In this document: piece by piece, positions 45,451-57,605 of the stretch | Numbering within the stretch: position 1 is the stretch's first letter | How the letters are laid out: each line of letters starts with the position of its first letter | NCBI GenBank assembly: GCA_015680685.1 | Contig: MNCI01012680.1 | Span: 7,615 to 71,614, forward strand | DNA from: Gnetum montanum | Lineage: Eukaryota; Streptophyta; Gnetopsida; Gnetales; Gnetaceae | Direction: 5' to 3' | Length of the DNA stretch: 64,000 nucleotides | The notes under the pieces: model-generated | The model's database searches: none | What the model was told of the DNA's origin: nothing | Seen by the model: only the letters and a program-made list of their open reading frames with translations | Program-made: the position numbers and the translations under genes

Positions 45451-46979
45451 GATTTATTTTGCGCAAAGTCAATTAAGAAGAAGTATATTGTGAGATTATT
45501 GCCATAAAAAGCACTAACAGGGCACTCGCTATTGATATAGGTAGGAAAGCTCAAAGGGAAAGTTGATTAGTGGTTTCCCTGTGTAGTAAAAGTATTATCA
45601 AAGCACTTACATTTTCAAATTGTTTTATAATGTTTTCAAATTTATATTAAATGCACCATTGTTTTAAACGATAAATTTTCAGCCTATTGGTTTTATATTG
45701 GAAACTTTGATTTATTTTCACAAGTGGTGTTTCCGTCTCACTCTGGCTGGTTTAAAATACTTATGAAGACATGTTTTATAGAATCTTTTTACTAAAGTTT
45801 GTGTTAGAATTAGAGCAATCCCACAAGACAAGATTAATAGATTGTTTTAGAGATTAAAAACAACAAAGCAACAGAAAATGAAGCAAGATACAAGGATTTC
45901 TATGGTTCAACTTATAGCCTACATTCACAAGCAAAGGAAAAAACTTGAATTCTTCTATAAAATGGAGAGACAATTACAAGAGGAGAATCCTCAGTCACAA
46001 TCTCTTCAAAGTCACAACCACACTCAACTCACACTTTTCTTACTAGCCTTTACAGCTTCCTTGCTCGCTTGTTACAAACAAATGCCTTAAGCCTTTTATA
46101 GAGAAGTGTCATAGACAATACAAAAAGCCATGAAACCACATGGGCTGCTGTTGGTTTTACTAAACCATGGATGAAAAATAGTATGCTCATACAAGGTGCC
46201 TCATAAACCATGGATAAAAACTATATGTACATGCAATGTGTCACACAAACCATGGATGCAAACAAGAGGCCACAAAAGTCAAGACATACCTAATAGTTTG
46301 TTATTGTTTTATTACTATCATATTTCAGCTTGTTATCTCCATTTGCAAGATTTCATTAAATCTTGGTTCATGGAATTTGCTTGTGTACTATCTATGATGT
46401 TTAATGGTACTGCTAAAAGTTTGCTATGTTTTTTACAACTTGCAACTTACACAATAAGGATGAGTATGTGCATGTGATAAGCTAAGCAAATTATTATCAC
46501 ATATGTATTGTTGTATTTTAACATAATTTGAACCTAATAAATTTAGTATTTTGATCACAATCTTGCATAAAATATGAACCTTTGTATCAAAAGCAAGCCT
46601 ACAATTTCCCCCAAATTTCTAAGTTTTATGATCATCTTGAAACCATATACTACAATCAACGTTGTGTTGTCATCAACATGAAACCTAGAATCAACAACAT
46701 TTTCTTTCTTTAAATTTGAATGTATAAAGGATCATTCTCATCAATGTCAGAAAATAGAGTAATTAGGAAATGGCACAGCTGGTATGCATTATGAAACTAA
46801 ATTAAAACTGAATGTTTTATTATGTTGGAAGACAAGATCTATTGGACAGAACACACTTCATGAAATCCAAAAATAGTTTTAATAAAATGACTTACAATCA
46901 TTATAGCTTCATATACTCTAGAAATTTGCTTTGGTAATTAATTTATTGGAGACTCAGGTCAAAGTGTCTACCGTACAGA
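45451..46979. other. no gene seen
   Basis: AT-rich sequence with a short repeat of CATGGATGAAAA/CATGGATAAAAA (46165-46260). Open frames such as 45878-46090 and 46196-46477 show no domain. Confidence 0.3.
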
Positions 46980-47481
46980 CTTATCAAGAATTATTTTTTT
47001 GAGCTAAGTCATGGAGTAAAACACCTTATCTTTGAAAAGGACAAATTGTTCCAGCGTATTTGAAAGAGGAACTTTCAAAACCGGCAGTCACTATTTTGGT
47101 TGCTGCAATGATAAGTTCACTTCAATTGCTGCTATTGAGATCACTTTACATTCTTAAATATAGTTTAATACATAGAATTCTAAATTTCAAAAACAAAACT
47201 TCCTTATTTAAATCCATAACTTACATTTTTGTTGCTGTTGGATACCCAAAAAGCATTGGGACACCAAGCCAACTCTTTGAACACAAAACCAAGTTGTAAG
47301 CAATTGTGGATGCGGCAACAGTACAAAAAATAATATCCCAATCAATCTGTTTCCCAGCTAAGGCAGTGCTGATATATCACTGACTTTTTGCATCATTAAT
47401 GCCTTCTGTGATTTCCTCTTCTGCATTAGCATGCAAATCTTTAACCGTACTTTTAACCTTCTACTGCCTCGGTGCAGATAC

Positions 47482-47615
47482 TGGACTATTTGTCCATTCT
47501 GTAAATATTATATCCCAAACATATAATGCATGCACAATTTCACAATACAGGACTATTTGTCCATTTTGTAAATATTATATCCCAAACATATAATGCATGC
47601 ACAATTTCACATAAC
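47482..47615. repeat. 67-bp tandem duplication
   Basis: GGACTATTTGTCCATTxTGT through ACAATTTCACA repeats at 47483 and 47550 with one or two changes. Confidence 0.95.
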
Positions 47616-47625
47616 TGCGCTCCCT

Positions 47626-47783
47626 GCTCGAATGATTTTAGATTAAATCCGTTGCTGGAATGATTTTAGATTAAATGCTGGAATGATTTTAGATTAAATC
47701 CGTTGCTGGAATGATTTTAGATTAAATGCTGGAATGATTTTAGATTAAATCCGTTGCTGGAATGATTTTAGATTAAATCCATT
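47626..47783. repeat. short tandem array with alternating 28- and 23-bp units
   Basis: GCTGGAATGATTTTAGATTA is repeated six times. Unit tails alternate between AATCCGTT and a shorter form, giving a two-unit (51-bp) higher period before two long units. Confidence 0.95.
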
Positions 47784-48289
47784 GTATGGGATGACTCTTT
47801 ATTAGACCGATGAGTTTCCAGATTAATGGAGCACAACAAGAAACAAATCCTCACAAATTTGATTGTTATTTCCACTGAGAATATCTTCATCAGTTCAAAG
47901 GAAAGTATTTTACATATAGATAATTAAAAAAAAAAGAAATTCAGAATCATAAATCCTGAAAGCACTACTCCAACATCAAGCTAAATTAATTAATTAATGA
48001 ACAATAGTAGGGTCTTTTGAACAATTTTTTTCCCCATAAAAAAGCAGACTATTTGTATGCTGCTCTTGATAACACTACATCAAATATATTCTCACAAGGA
48101 GATTTGAGACACTGACAAAAGCATAGACATAGACTAAAGGTTTACCATGTACCGGTACTGTAGAAGCATTAAAACCATAGGCACATACTGAAATTAATAC
48201 AATAAAACACATTGATAAAGACCCTCACAAACACAAAACTATAAAGCAAACTTACTACATTTGATAGCTTTGGAGATGCAGGATTGTAT

Positions 48290-51200
48290 TTAAATAAGGT
48301 AGGTTCCAAAGAACCGAGGAAAGGCATCACAGTGAAAATACAGAGCAATTGTGCCACCATATGATAATCCAAAGCCTAATCCAAATGCTACCAGTGAGAC
48401 ATGTTGATTAACCCAATCCCACCAATCGTGATTGAACTTTGTCTCTGTTGACTTTGTTTGATTTTCATCTTTGCATAAAATCCTGGTAGGAAATCCACAC
48501 AAACATTCATTTTCTGTAAATGAACTTTCATCAAATGTTGAAAATTGTGTGCTTCTGGGAATCCTACCACATAATCTGTTATGAGAAACATTCAGAACAC
48601 TTAAAAAGTATAATGACTGCAATTGCATTGGAATTTTCCCTGATAAATTGTTCCATCTTAAATCCAGCTGTTCTAGAAGTTGTAATTTCCCCATTGATGA
48701 AGGTATGTGCCCTGTTAGCATGTTATAAGATAAATTCAGCAATCTCAAGGTAATGAGGGTTCCTATGCATTTTGGAATCTCACCTGTCAAATTGTTGATT
48801 GAGAGATCTCACATTGTTACCTAATATCACCGGTACATGCTCTAGCTCCAGCCCTTTCTCTGTTAACATTATTGTCACTTCCTCCAACACATTCTCATTA
48901 TCAGCCTCTCTATCCTCTGATTGTTGAAATTGCTTGAGCATGTTGATGTGGGATGGAACATTGCCATGAAAGTGATTGTTGGACAGGTCCAACACTTGTA
49001 GTTGTGTGAAGTTGACTACCCATTCAGGAATGGTACCTTCAAACATGTTATGTCCGAGATTTAGCACTTTGAGGTTATGCATTCTGGTTAAATAATCTGG
49101 CAGAGAACCGATTAGCATATTCCTCCTCAAATCTAATACTAGGAGATTCTTGCAATTAATCAATGATAAAGGCCCAGAGAAATGATTTAGATGCGCCGAT
49201 AGAACCAGCAGGGAAGATGGACATATGACAGAAAGCATACCATAGAAATTGTTATTCTCCATTTTCAATATTGATAACTGCTTGCAGTTTGCTAGGGCCG
49301 GAGGTATTCTACCAGTGAGCTTGTTTTGAGAAATATCGAGGGAGACCAAATTTACCAACTTTCCAATACTATTGGGAATTTGGCCGCTCAACTGGTTACC
49401 TTGTAAGCTTACATCAATTAGCTGCGTCATGTTACCAATGCATTCTGGAATACAGCCGCTGATGTTTGAATACTTCACATACAAATATCTCAAGTTTGTT
49501 AAAAAGCACAATCCTCTTGGCAAGACTTGCACATTGTGTGATGACAACATGCTGGGATTGTGGATGGCCTTTGGAATTCCAGCGCTGGATACTTCCAAAG
49601 AACTTAATGGAGACATCATACTAATGCAGTCTGGTATTGCAAACCAAATACCGGTAGTAAATAATGACAGGTCTTCAACCTGTTTTAGTTGACATATGCC
49701 TGTTATAGAATATGCCGATAAGGTGAACCACGTCAGCTGCTTGAGCCTTCCCAACTCAGATGGAATATTTCCCGCCACCCTTTCTGTGTCAAGGATGAAG
49801 TGTGTGAGTTTGCTCAGATTTCCTAACTCCTTTGGAATGGAACCAGTAAAGTAATATCCCTCCAACCTTAGCATCTGAAGTTGTGAGAGTTTTGCAAAGC
49901 AGGAAGGTATTACGCCGCTTCCGTTGCGGAATGACAAATAAAGCAACCGCAAGCGGCTAAAACTTGTCAGCTGGCACGGGATACTGCCACTCAGTATGTC
50001 CACTGACAAGTCAAGGCTTTCCAAACGAGTCAAATTTGCGAGGTGGCATAGGACACTTCCACTCAGCATGTCCAATGTCAAACTGAGGCCTGACAGCTTG
50101 GTAAGGTTTCCCAGTTCCCGCGGGATACCTCCACTAAGTTTCATTACTTCCAATTCTAATCGATAGAGTTTAGGAAGATTTCCTAACTCGGGTGGAATTG
50201 AACCTGTGAACCCGCTTTCACCTGTGAGGGACAATACTTGAAGCTGTGACAGCATTCCCAGGCACGAAGGTATGGAACTGTTACCATTGGAGAAAGATAA
50301 GGAAAGATACTGCAACCTGCTCAGATTTCCAAGCTGCCATGGAATACCTCCATTCAGCGAACCCAACTTTAAATTCAGCTCTAATAAAAGGCCAAGATTT
50401 CCTAACTCCTTTGGAATTGAACTTGTGAAGTGCTCTCCTCCAAATGAAAAGCTTTGAAGTTCTTGTAATTTTTGGAGAGATGAAGGTATTGGGCTGCTTC
50501 CCATGAAGAAAGACAGATCAAGTTGTTGCAAGCCGCTGAGATTTCCAAGCTCACATGGAATAACTCCACTCAGCATATCAACATACAAATACAGCTCCCT
50601 CAGATTGGTAAGATTTCCCAATTCCCGTGGGATATTACCTGTAACATCAAATGCTTCCAATGCTAGAAACTGAAGATGGAACATATTTCCCACCCAAGAC
50701 GGTATGGGGTTTGAGACGCCAGCAGCATCCCACCAGGACAGACTTAGATGGCGAAGCTGACTTAATTTTTCCAACTCTCTTGGAACACCCCCTTTCAAAT
50801 TGCTTATGCTTAAGTGTAGGTTCAAAAGAGATGTGAAATTTAGGAGCCAGGGGGATATGATTGAAAGCTGTTCCCGTTCTACCTCTATCAATAAGCTTTC
50901 AAGAGAAAAGCAGTTTCTAAAAGATTGAGGAATGGGGCCTTTCATTGCTGTGAAATCAATACTCAGGTATTGCAACCGGCTGAGTCTACCAATCTCTTGA
51001 GGCATAGGACCAGACAAGTAATTCCCAGAAAGATCCAAAATGGACAGAAATGTGAGATTGCATATAAATGGAGACACCACACCTGACAGAAAGAAGTGGT
51101 TCAAGTCCAAGCGTGCAACTCGGCGTTGATGCGAGGAATGAGAACAGAGCACTCCAGGCCAATTGGCGCACACTCCATGTGCATTGTGGCGAGTCCAATT

Positions 51201-51443
51201 AAAGAGGGGGTTAAAAGGATTAGAAGGATCTTTCTTAATTCCTGCTTTGAAATGCAGGAGGGCATTCACATCTGCATCCAAAGATGAAGATGCAGGTGAT
51301 GGAACAGCAGCAGAAGCAAGTGATCCCAGCAAAGAAGAAGAAGCAACAGCAGCATAAAGCACTAGTACCACTTGTGTTATGAGCACCGCCATTAGACCAC
51401 CCCCTCTGTTCTGCATTGCTAATGCAATTGCCATGGAACTCAT
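48290..51443 (-). pseudogene. leucine-rich-repeat receptor-like protein, frameshifted near the 3' end
   Basis: Plant LRR receptor-like proteins sense ligands at the plasma membrane and signal through partner kinases. The start chosen is ATG at 51443 (MSSMAIALAMQ); the codon at 51449 is GTG. After a signal peptide (VLITQVVLVLYAAVASS) comes the N-terminal cap DVNALLHFKAGIKKDP with CANWPGVLC. More than 25 LRRs of about 24 residues (LGNLxxLxxLxL-x-GxIP) follow, then MLTEKGLELEHVPVIL as in receptor-like proteins, more LRRs, the C-terminal cap NECLCGFPTRILC, an acidic stretch, a membrane helix with GxxxG spacing (FGLGFGLSYGGTIALYF) and a tail of about ten residues with no kinase. The frame breaks at about 48785-48815: the first frame stops at 48780 and the rest continues in another frame to 48290. 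No introns are needed otherwise. It is either a recent pseudogene, a truncated ectodomain gene, or an assembly error. Confidence 0.85.
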
Positions 51444-51449
51444 ATCCAC

Positions 51450-51860
51450 TTTGCCTCACGAACGCAACTCACTCTGGTCATGAGTGCCCAAACAATTTTA
51501 TATACAAATTTTGATGCTTTGAAATGGACAATGGCGTGCTTGTCACGGTTAATCATGTGTGGAAGGGAGGATAAGGCAATTCAAATTCAAATTGAAATCG
51601 CGTGGGCGATGCAGCAGCGCATACTTGTCAAAGTCTTCGTTAAAGTCAGTGATCAAGCGCCACGAAACGACGTTGAGTTGCAGGGCATATTTGTCAAAGT
51701 CATCAACTGCCACGGCCTCAACGTAGAGATAACGGCAACAACAATTCAGCACCGTTTTCGTCACGAGTCGGACCTTAGCAACCCATTTTTAACGTGAACG
51801 TGACTCACACAAATTACATTTCACGGTTAAAACATTGGACGGAGGAAAGCGGATCATGTC
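51450..51860 (-). promoter_or_regulatory. receptor gene upstream region with TATA box
   Basis: The minus-strand TATATAAAA (51496-51504) lies about 50 bp before the ATG, implying a very short leader. Farther up are GTCAAAGTC repeats (51628, 51695) and ACGTGAACGTGAC (51790). The region is richer in CpG than the flanks, and parts recur at 1740-2230 and 3190-3600. Confidence 0.5.
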
Positions 51861-51985
51861 ATTCGCGCCCCGTTTGGCTGTTCGGTAAAAATTCATGCTA
51901 AGGTCTCCAAAACTAAATAATTGCGCCAAAATTTTTCTAAACACGTGCCGTTCATTTCATTTCAAATGATGCTATGTTTGATGAC

Positions 51986-52149
51986 TTGACTTTTCCTCCT
52001 AAGTTGATTGACATGTACAACTGTAGCAATAATGACAAATATGAACATGTCCCACGGGATAAGGCAATTGACTTTTCCTCCTAAGTTGATTGAAATGTAC
52101 ACCCATAACAATAATGACAAATATGAACATGTCCCACGGGATAAGGCAA
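51986..52149. repeat. 82-bp tandem duplication
   Basis: TTGACTTTTCCTCCTAAGTT through GGGATAAGGCAA occurs at 51986 and 52068, with about four differences in the middle. Each copy begins with a TTGACT W-box-like hexamer, but relevance to the receptor gene is speculative. Confidence 0.9.
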
Positions 52150-52751
52150 TGGAAGCGATGGGTTTTCCATTTCTTTTTAGCTTTCTTATGGTCAATGATT
52201 GACTCTATATAAGAAAGATAACACCAAAAACACCAAAAATGATAATGATGAAATTGAATATGATATGATATATGCCGTGATATAAAATAACTATATCAAA
52301 GTTGTATATAAGGTAATTGAAGCAAAGAATTTTCTAATCTTGATTTTTCTATGTTGAATAATTGACCCTATGTTATACGATAATAATAAAGATGGTAAAA
52401 ATAAATGTGATGTATAATAGATAAAGTAATTAGAAAGAAGTTAAGATTATAACTTTCTTATAGTAAGTGAAATGCTAAACATTCTAAATTTTTGGATAAC
52501 AATGGTGAGGACGAATGACATAGATTGAGTTTTGAACTTAGCACCTTTGAGTACAAGTTTGCATGAAATGATCATCTAGTTAGCAACCAATGCTTAATAT
52601 TATAAGATTAAAGTTAAAATTTTTTATAAAAATATTATAAATTGGTCTTAAAAAGACAATAAACTCTACTGCCTAAAAATAAGATGAATAAGGTAATTCA
52701 CCTATAAATATGCCTTTAAGTTTAGGGGTGTCAAACCCCAAAAAATAAATA
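52150..52751. other. no gene seen
   Basis: AT-rich sequence, no support for coding. Confidence 0.3.
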
Positions 52752-53020
52752 TTGATGAGTGGTGAGGTACCCCTACACTCAACCATACGAATACAAGCGT
52801 TACACGCGTGATCCGGTCAAACTCCGTAGACTAAGTGCTTACACGTCTCATGGAACACTTAAGGTTAATCGTTCGTTGTCTTCCCAGACTTGTATTTGTC
52901 ACAGTTGTATGGTTAAGTAAGTCTGAAGTATATGATTTTTATGTCTTTTCTATTTTATTTCCTATGCTAATGAGGTGAAGGGTGAAAAGACTAATTAACT
53001 AACTTTAACTAACTAACTAA
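52752..53020 (-). repeat. gypsy LTR, minus orientation, running into a gap
   Basis: It begins TGATGAGTGGTGAGGTACCC and follows the reverse complement of 1-271 closely (GGTTAATCGTTCGTTGTCTT shared exactly). The U3 half would lie in the gap. Confidence 0.8.
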
Positions 53021-53544
53021 NNNNNNNNNNNNNNNNNNNNNNNNNNNNNNNNNNNNNNNNNNNNNNNNNNNNNNNNNNNNNNNNNNNNNNNNNNNNNNNN
53101 NNNNNNNNNNNNNNNNNNNNNNNNNNNNNNNNNNNNNNNNNNNNNNNNNNNNNNNNNNNNNNNNNNNNNNNNNNNNNNNNNNNNNNNNNNNNNNNNNNNN
53201 NNNNNNNNNNNNNNNNNNNNNNNNNNNNNNNNNNNNNNNNNNNNNNNNNNNNNNNNNNNNNNNNNNNNNNNNNNNNNNNNNNNNNNNNNNNNNNNNNNNN
53301 NNNNNNNNNNNNNNNNNNNNNNNNNNNNNNNNNNNNNNNNNNNNNNNNNNNNNNNNNNNNNNNNNNNNNNNNNNNNNNNNNNNNNNNNNNNNNNNNNNNN
53401 NNNNNNNNNNNNNNNNNNNNNNNNNNNNNNNNNNNNNNNNNNNNNNNNNNNNNNNNNNNNNNNNNNNNNNNNNNNNNNNNNNNNNNNNNNNNNNNNNNNN
53501 NNNNNNNNNNNNNNNNNNNNNNNNNNNNNNNNNNNNNNNNNNNN
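53021..53544. other. assembly gap (524 N)
   Basis: Unknown bases; probably hides the rest of the LTR and any element attached to it. Confidence 1.
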
Positions 53545-53821
53545 TAAAAAAGAAAAATTAAAAAGAGAAATATTTAGGAACTCAGCTGAAGCATCAACTG
53601 TTAAATGATGTCACATTGAATTGACAATGGAAGAAAATTATCTAGAGAATGTCTATGAAAAACTACATTATATTGAAACTTTCAAATAGCATAAAGAATA
53701 AGACGATAAAAGCAACACCAAGTATGAGTCACAAATCCTTGAAGTTAAGGTGTCATTAAATAAAACTTCATATAATCTTGGTTGAAAACTATGTAAGTGC
53801 CTGCTACACCAAGTTCAAGAG

Positions 53822-54223
53822 TTATAAGCAAGGGGACAAATAAAAAAAATAATGGATGAATATATCTTCCATGTTGCAGACATGACATCTTGGGTCACGA
53901 ACACCTAAATGAGTGCGCCATATACCAATAGGCAAACCTTGATGAACCAAAATGCCTAATTTTTGGAGTAGTGGCATTCCATACCTTCTGACTTCATTGC
54001 TTCTGTAACTACACATTGTAATTAACATTCCAAAGATAATTAAATATTGACCAAATATTAGTATTAGGAGTGAAAAGAGTATGGAAAATCTTGGACCAAT
54101 AAAGAAAAGCATGATGGTCATTAATCTAAGAAAAATTTTATAAAAAAAACCATTACGAGAATCTTGAATAGCTACACTTCTATCCAAACTATCTAAAAGA
54201 TTAAGAAATGTAGACTTTGACAC
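53822..54223 (-). pseudogene. LINE C-terminal zinc-finger-like tail
   Basis: GIWRTHLGVRDPRCHVCNME followed by IHYFFYLSPCL fits the C-x2-C-x-x-E-x4-H-x-F-x-x-C motif (zf-RVT) at the end of plant L1 ORF2. The hydrophobic run before it is eroded. Confidence 0.6.
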
Positions 54224-54419
54224 TCACACCAAGTAATCTAGTGATTATCCATACAAAGATATGAAAGGGAGGAAATGCCAAGCTTACACCATGTACTGTA
54301 AAGGCATGGACATTCAATAGCCTATAGTTCATTATTAATGGGAAGCCACCAAGGAGAAATTTTATCAAGCATAAAGGTAGAAAAAGTAATATTATTGAAG
54401 TTTCAAAAATCATTGGTAA

Positions 54420-55379
54420 AATTCCAAGACTTCCAAATGTGCTTTATGATAATAAAACCTAGTATAGTAATACCTTTTGGAAAAATGATCCAACTGACAA
54501 AATGAATGTCTTTCTAGTAATCATTATGTATAGGCTTATCCATCTAAATACACTTATGAAAAAGAAGCTTCAAAGGCTCTCCGCCATATAAACATTTAAC
54601 CTCCCACTCTACATTCAAGCTTAAAACTATTAGTAATGCAAGCATTTGTAGCCTCAAGTGCATTAGCATTCAATTCTATCATATCCTTTAGTATAATCAA
54701 CCTTCAAAAAAGCAATGTCTTGATTGAAATCCTTAACCCATTGCATATCCTCCAAAGCTGCAACAACATTGTCCAAAGTATATCTACCTTTGACAAAGCT
54801 ATTTTGCACTCGAGTAATTAATTGAGGAATAATTCATTTTAATCTTTTATTAAGAAATTATGTCAAAATTTTATAAATAGAATTCAAAAGAGTAATGAGA
54901 CATCAATTAACAATGTGGGAAAGATCACCTTCCTTAGGAATAAGACTAATGACTCCTCTATTCAGCTCTTGACAAAGAGAATGTTGTTCAATGTCTTATA
55001 CAAAAACACAATAAAGGTCTATATCAACAACATCCTGATGATTTTTAAAAAATTCAATGAAAATTTCATCAAAACCTAGAGATTCATCATTAGCTAACTT
55101 AAACATTACATATTTAATTTTAGTAAGAGAGATATCTTGTTCAAGAAGATGCTTGTGATTGCTATGAACAATCTTGGATAAATGATTATAATTAGAGAGA
55201 AAATCCTCATGTTCAAAACCCTTTGAAACAAATATACATTGAAAATAACTTTCAAGAAAACCATTGATAACAAGAGGATCGAAACTAATTTGACCAGCAA
55301 CTTCCATGAAGTTAGGTAAATTACCTTTTCCTTTTAAGAATTTAAAAAATTCCTTACGTAGTTTTCCCTCTACATTCAA
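54420..55379 (-). pseudogene. LINE reverse transcriptase
   Basis: The open part at 55379-54996 ends KYVMFKLANDESLGFDEIFIEFF, where active L1s have K-A-x-GPDG-F-x-x-EFY. Beyond a stop, SLIPKEGDLSHI, QNSFVKGRYTLDNVVAALE and FLKVDYTKGYDRIE (first catalytic Asp) follow. The FADD block is not seen, so the 3' half is probably deleted. Confidence 0.75.
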
Positions 55380-55389
55380 CTAGTTGAGA

Positions 55390-56680
55390 CAACTTTTGAT
55401 GAGAGTACTCTTAGCATTATGCATATCCCATTTCTGTTTGATTGAGCAAACATAAGCAAGTCATTGTTGAAAAATAATATTAAAGAGATCATTTTGTATT
55501 GTAGTGTTGATTTGTTGAATTTTATCATAAATTTTTATATCAATCTTCCGTTGTCTCATAGCATATTGCTTACCTAGCTAGTGGGCAAAATTATGAACAC
55601 AATATATAGCATATAGCCACTAATCAATTCAACGTAATTTACAAAGGGGTCTAATTTCTTCATTGCATAGAATCATAAAAATACCTTTTCTAGAAGGACT
55701 GAGAAATAAAGATGTATTTATACGAAAAAGCTCATAACATTGAACTTGAGATTTAATACTAAATTCCAAATTAAGAGAAATTGGAAAATGGTCTAAAAGA
55801 GTTGTATTTTTATGAATTGTAACTTTTCCATCATAAAACCAAGAAGAATAATTGGAAAAATAATTACTATTAAGTCTTTCAAAAATTTGATTAGTACCTT
55901 CATGGAGGTTAGACTAGTAAAACCAATCATCACACTCAACATTTGACCTAATAGCATTAGATAAACAAAATTGTTCCTTAAAATCACATCAAATAGAAAG
56001 CTCATGGCTTACAAGCTAAGAAAAAGCTCCATCAATTTTATCATAAGAATTTTCAATCCTATTAAAATCATCACCAAAATGCCAAGAAATGTTAGGCAAA
56101 TATTAGAAAAGAAATTGCCAAAGAACAATCCTATCTGTGGAAGTAGTAGAAGCATAAATATTGAAAATACTAAAAGGACCTAAAGCACCTTGAAGAATTA
56201 CCTAGACTATAGAATTATCTCTACCATGAAAGAGAATTTTTTTAGATGAAAAATCATTGATAATAAGAGCTGCATCATCTTAACAAATATTATGATTGGT
56301 AAATAATACTACAGAATCAAGAATATTGTTACCAACCATGACTATATCTAAATTGGAAATTTTAATCTCTTAAAGAAGAATAAAATTAGGAACTAAATGT
56401 CGTGTGTGAAGGAAAAGTACTGAAAACTTTTGTTCAAAGTCTAGTAGTAAGACCTCAGATATTCCATGAAAAGATTAACATTGGATGAAGGGAGAGAAGG
56501 CCCCCATCCTATTAGAAGAATCAACATTATAAAAAATATTATTTCCATATCTTGACCAATAGCTACAAACAAATTATTAATAATTAAAATATCTTGAACA
56601 TACTAACCATTTTGAAGATTTGACATATATTCACCAATAGAGAGACTTCCTCAATGTTTTTTACTCTAAGGAACTAATTG
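55390..56680 (-). pseudogene. LINE AP endonuclease region
   Basis: The text NVNLFMEYLRSYY near 56480 starts the domain, and GDDFNRIENSYDKIDGAF at about 56080-56030 is the GDFN block. Heavily decayed. Confidence 0.6.
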
Positions 56681-56689
56681 AAAACCATT

Positions 56690-57605
56690 TGAGTCAATAA
56701 TAGGTTTTTGTGATACCTTAGGAACATATATTTGTTTCCCCTTAGTTCTTGAAGAACTCCTTGAAACTAATTTTATTTGAAACTTCCTCAAAGCTACCTG
56801 TTGTTAAACAATAGTAAAATAAAGGAGTGGGCTAAATGTTAAAATACTAGGAAAAGAAACCATTGTAGGATTTGAAGCATCTATACAAAAAACCTTAGTA
56901 GTAGCTATACCATTTGTAGAAGAAACCTTAGCAACATTTGTGGTAGCTTATTGTTGATGTCCTTGCATAGCCCTTTTTTGCAGCATAAAAGAACATGAAT
57001 CAAATATATGATCCTCTGGATGACAATAGTGACATGACTTTGGAGGATTGTAATAAATAATCTTCTGCACATAATCAATTTCACTAGTATGCAAAAGAAT
57101 TTCTTACTTAAGCAACTTTAAATCTACTTCAATCATATATCAAAATGTGTGGAAACTACTCACTACTTGATTAAAAGAGAGAGCCCACTTTTGACTAATT
57201 AATAAAGGTTGACAATGATTGAAAACACTGATATTAAGGGCCTTAGAAACTATGATCGAATCAATAAATTCTATGAGAAAAAATAAGTTTGACAAATAAC
57301 AAGCATGGAAAACATCTAAACCTTGATGTTTAAAAACCAGATTTAAATGGCTCACTGAAGAAAAAAGGTGAATAATCTAGAATTTTCATGAAAACATACA
57401 CTCTAGAAATTTCTTGAGTAATAGATTCGTATAAATCATCAGGTAATTCATAAAATGGCAAAGAAGAAATGGTTTCACTTGAAGGATCACCTACTAATTC
57501 TAGTGGCATTGCATGTAATATCAATATACTAGCAAAAGATCGACAAAATTTTAAATACTTGGCTTGCACAATCAGAAGTTTCCAATAGAACTTATATATT
57601 GGCAT
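56690..57605 (-). pseudogene. LINE ORF1 with CCHC knuckle
   Basis: The ORF1 protein packages LINE RNA. The open part at 57605-57330 includes LPFYELPDDLYESITQEIS; the next frame (57355-57140) continues SHLNLVFKHQGLDVF and ALNISVFNHCQPLLISQKW, as in DUF4283-type ORF1 proteins. The knuckle CHYCHPEDHIFDSC (CX2CX4HX4C) lies at about 57030-56990. A stop-broken tail follows. Confidence 0.65.

Larger units (their letters stand above)
46980..48130. repeat. low-copy module (copy at 47 kb), downstream of the receptor gene
   Basis: Best-preserved copy of the module shared with 40412-41600 and 45190-45450. It lies 3' of the receptor-like protein gene. It holds two tandem arrays, listed separately. Confidence 0.5.
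53822..57605 (-). mobile_element. L1-type LINE with plant-style ORF1 (decayed)
   Basis: On the minus strand a plant-type ORF1 with one CCHC knuckle, an endonuclease domain, reverse transcriptase and a C-terminal zinc-finger-like motif occur in the standard order. It is fragmented by stops and small deletions. No poly(A) tail or target duplication could be identified, and the sequence below 53822 runs toward an assembly gap. Confidence 0.75.

Noticed and set aside
47626-47783. Direct-repeat array considered as CRISPR-like
   Set aside because: Units are immediately adjacent with no unique spacers; it is a short tandem repeat in a plant genome.
48290-48790. The 166-codon frame considered as a separate small LRR membrane gene
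   Set aside because: It begins in mid-LRR at a TTG codon, and its text continues the upstream 889-codon frame; it is the frameshifted end of the same gene.
48290-51443. Receptor kinase instead of receptor-like protein
   Set aside because: After the membrane helix only about ten residues precede the stop, and no kinase motifs follow downstream on the minus strand.
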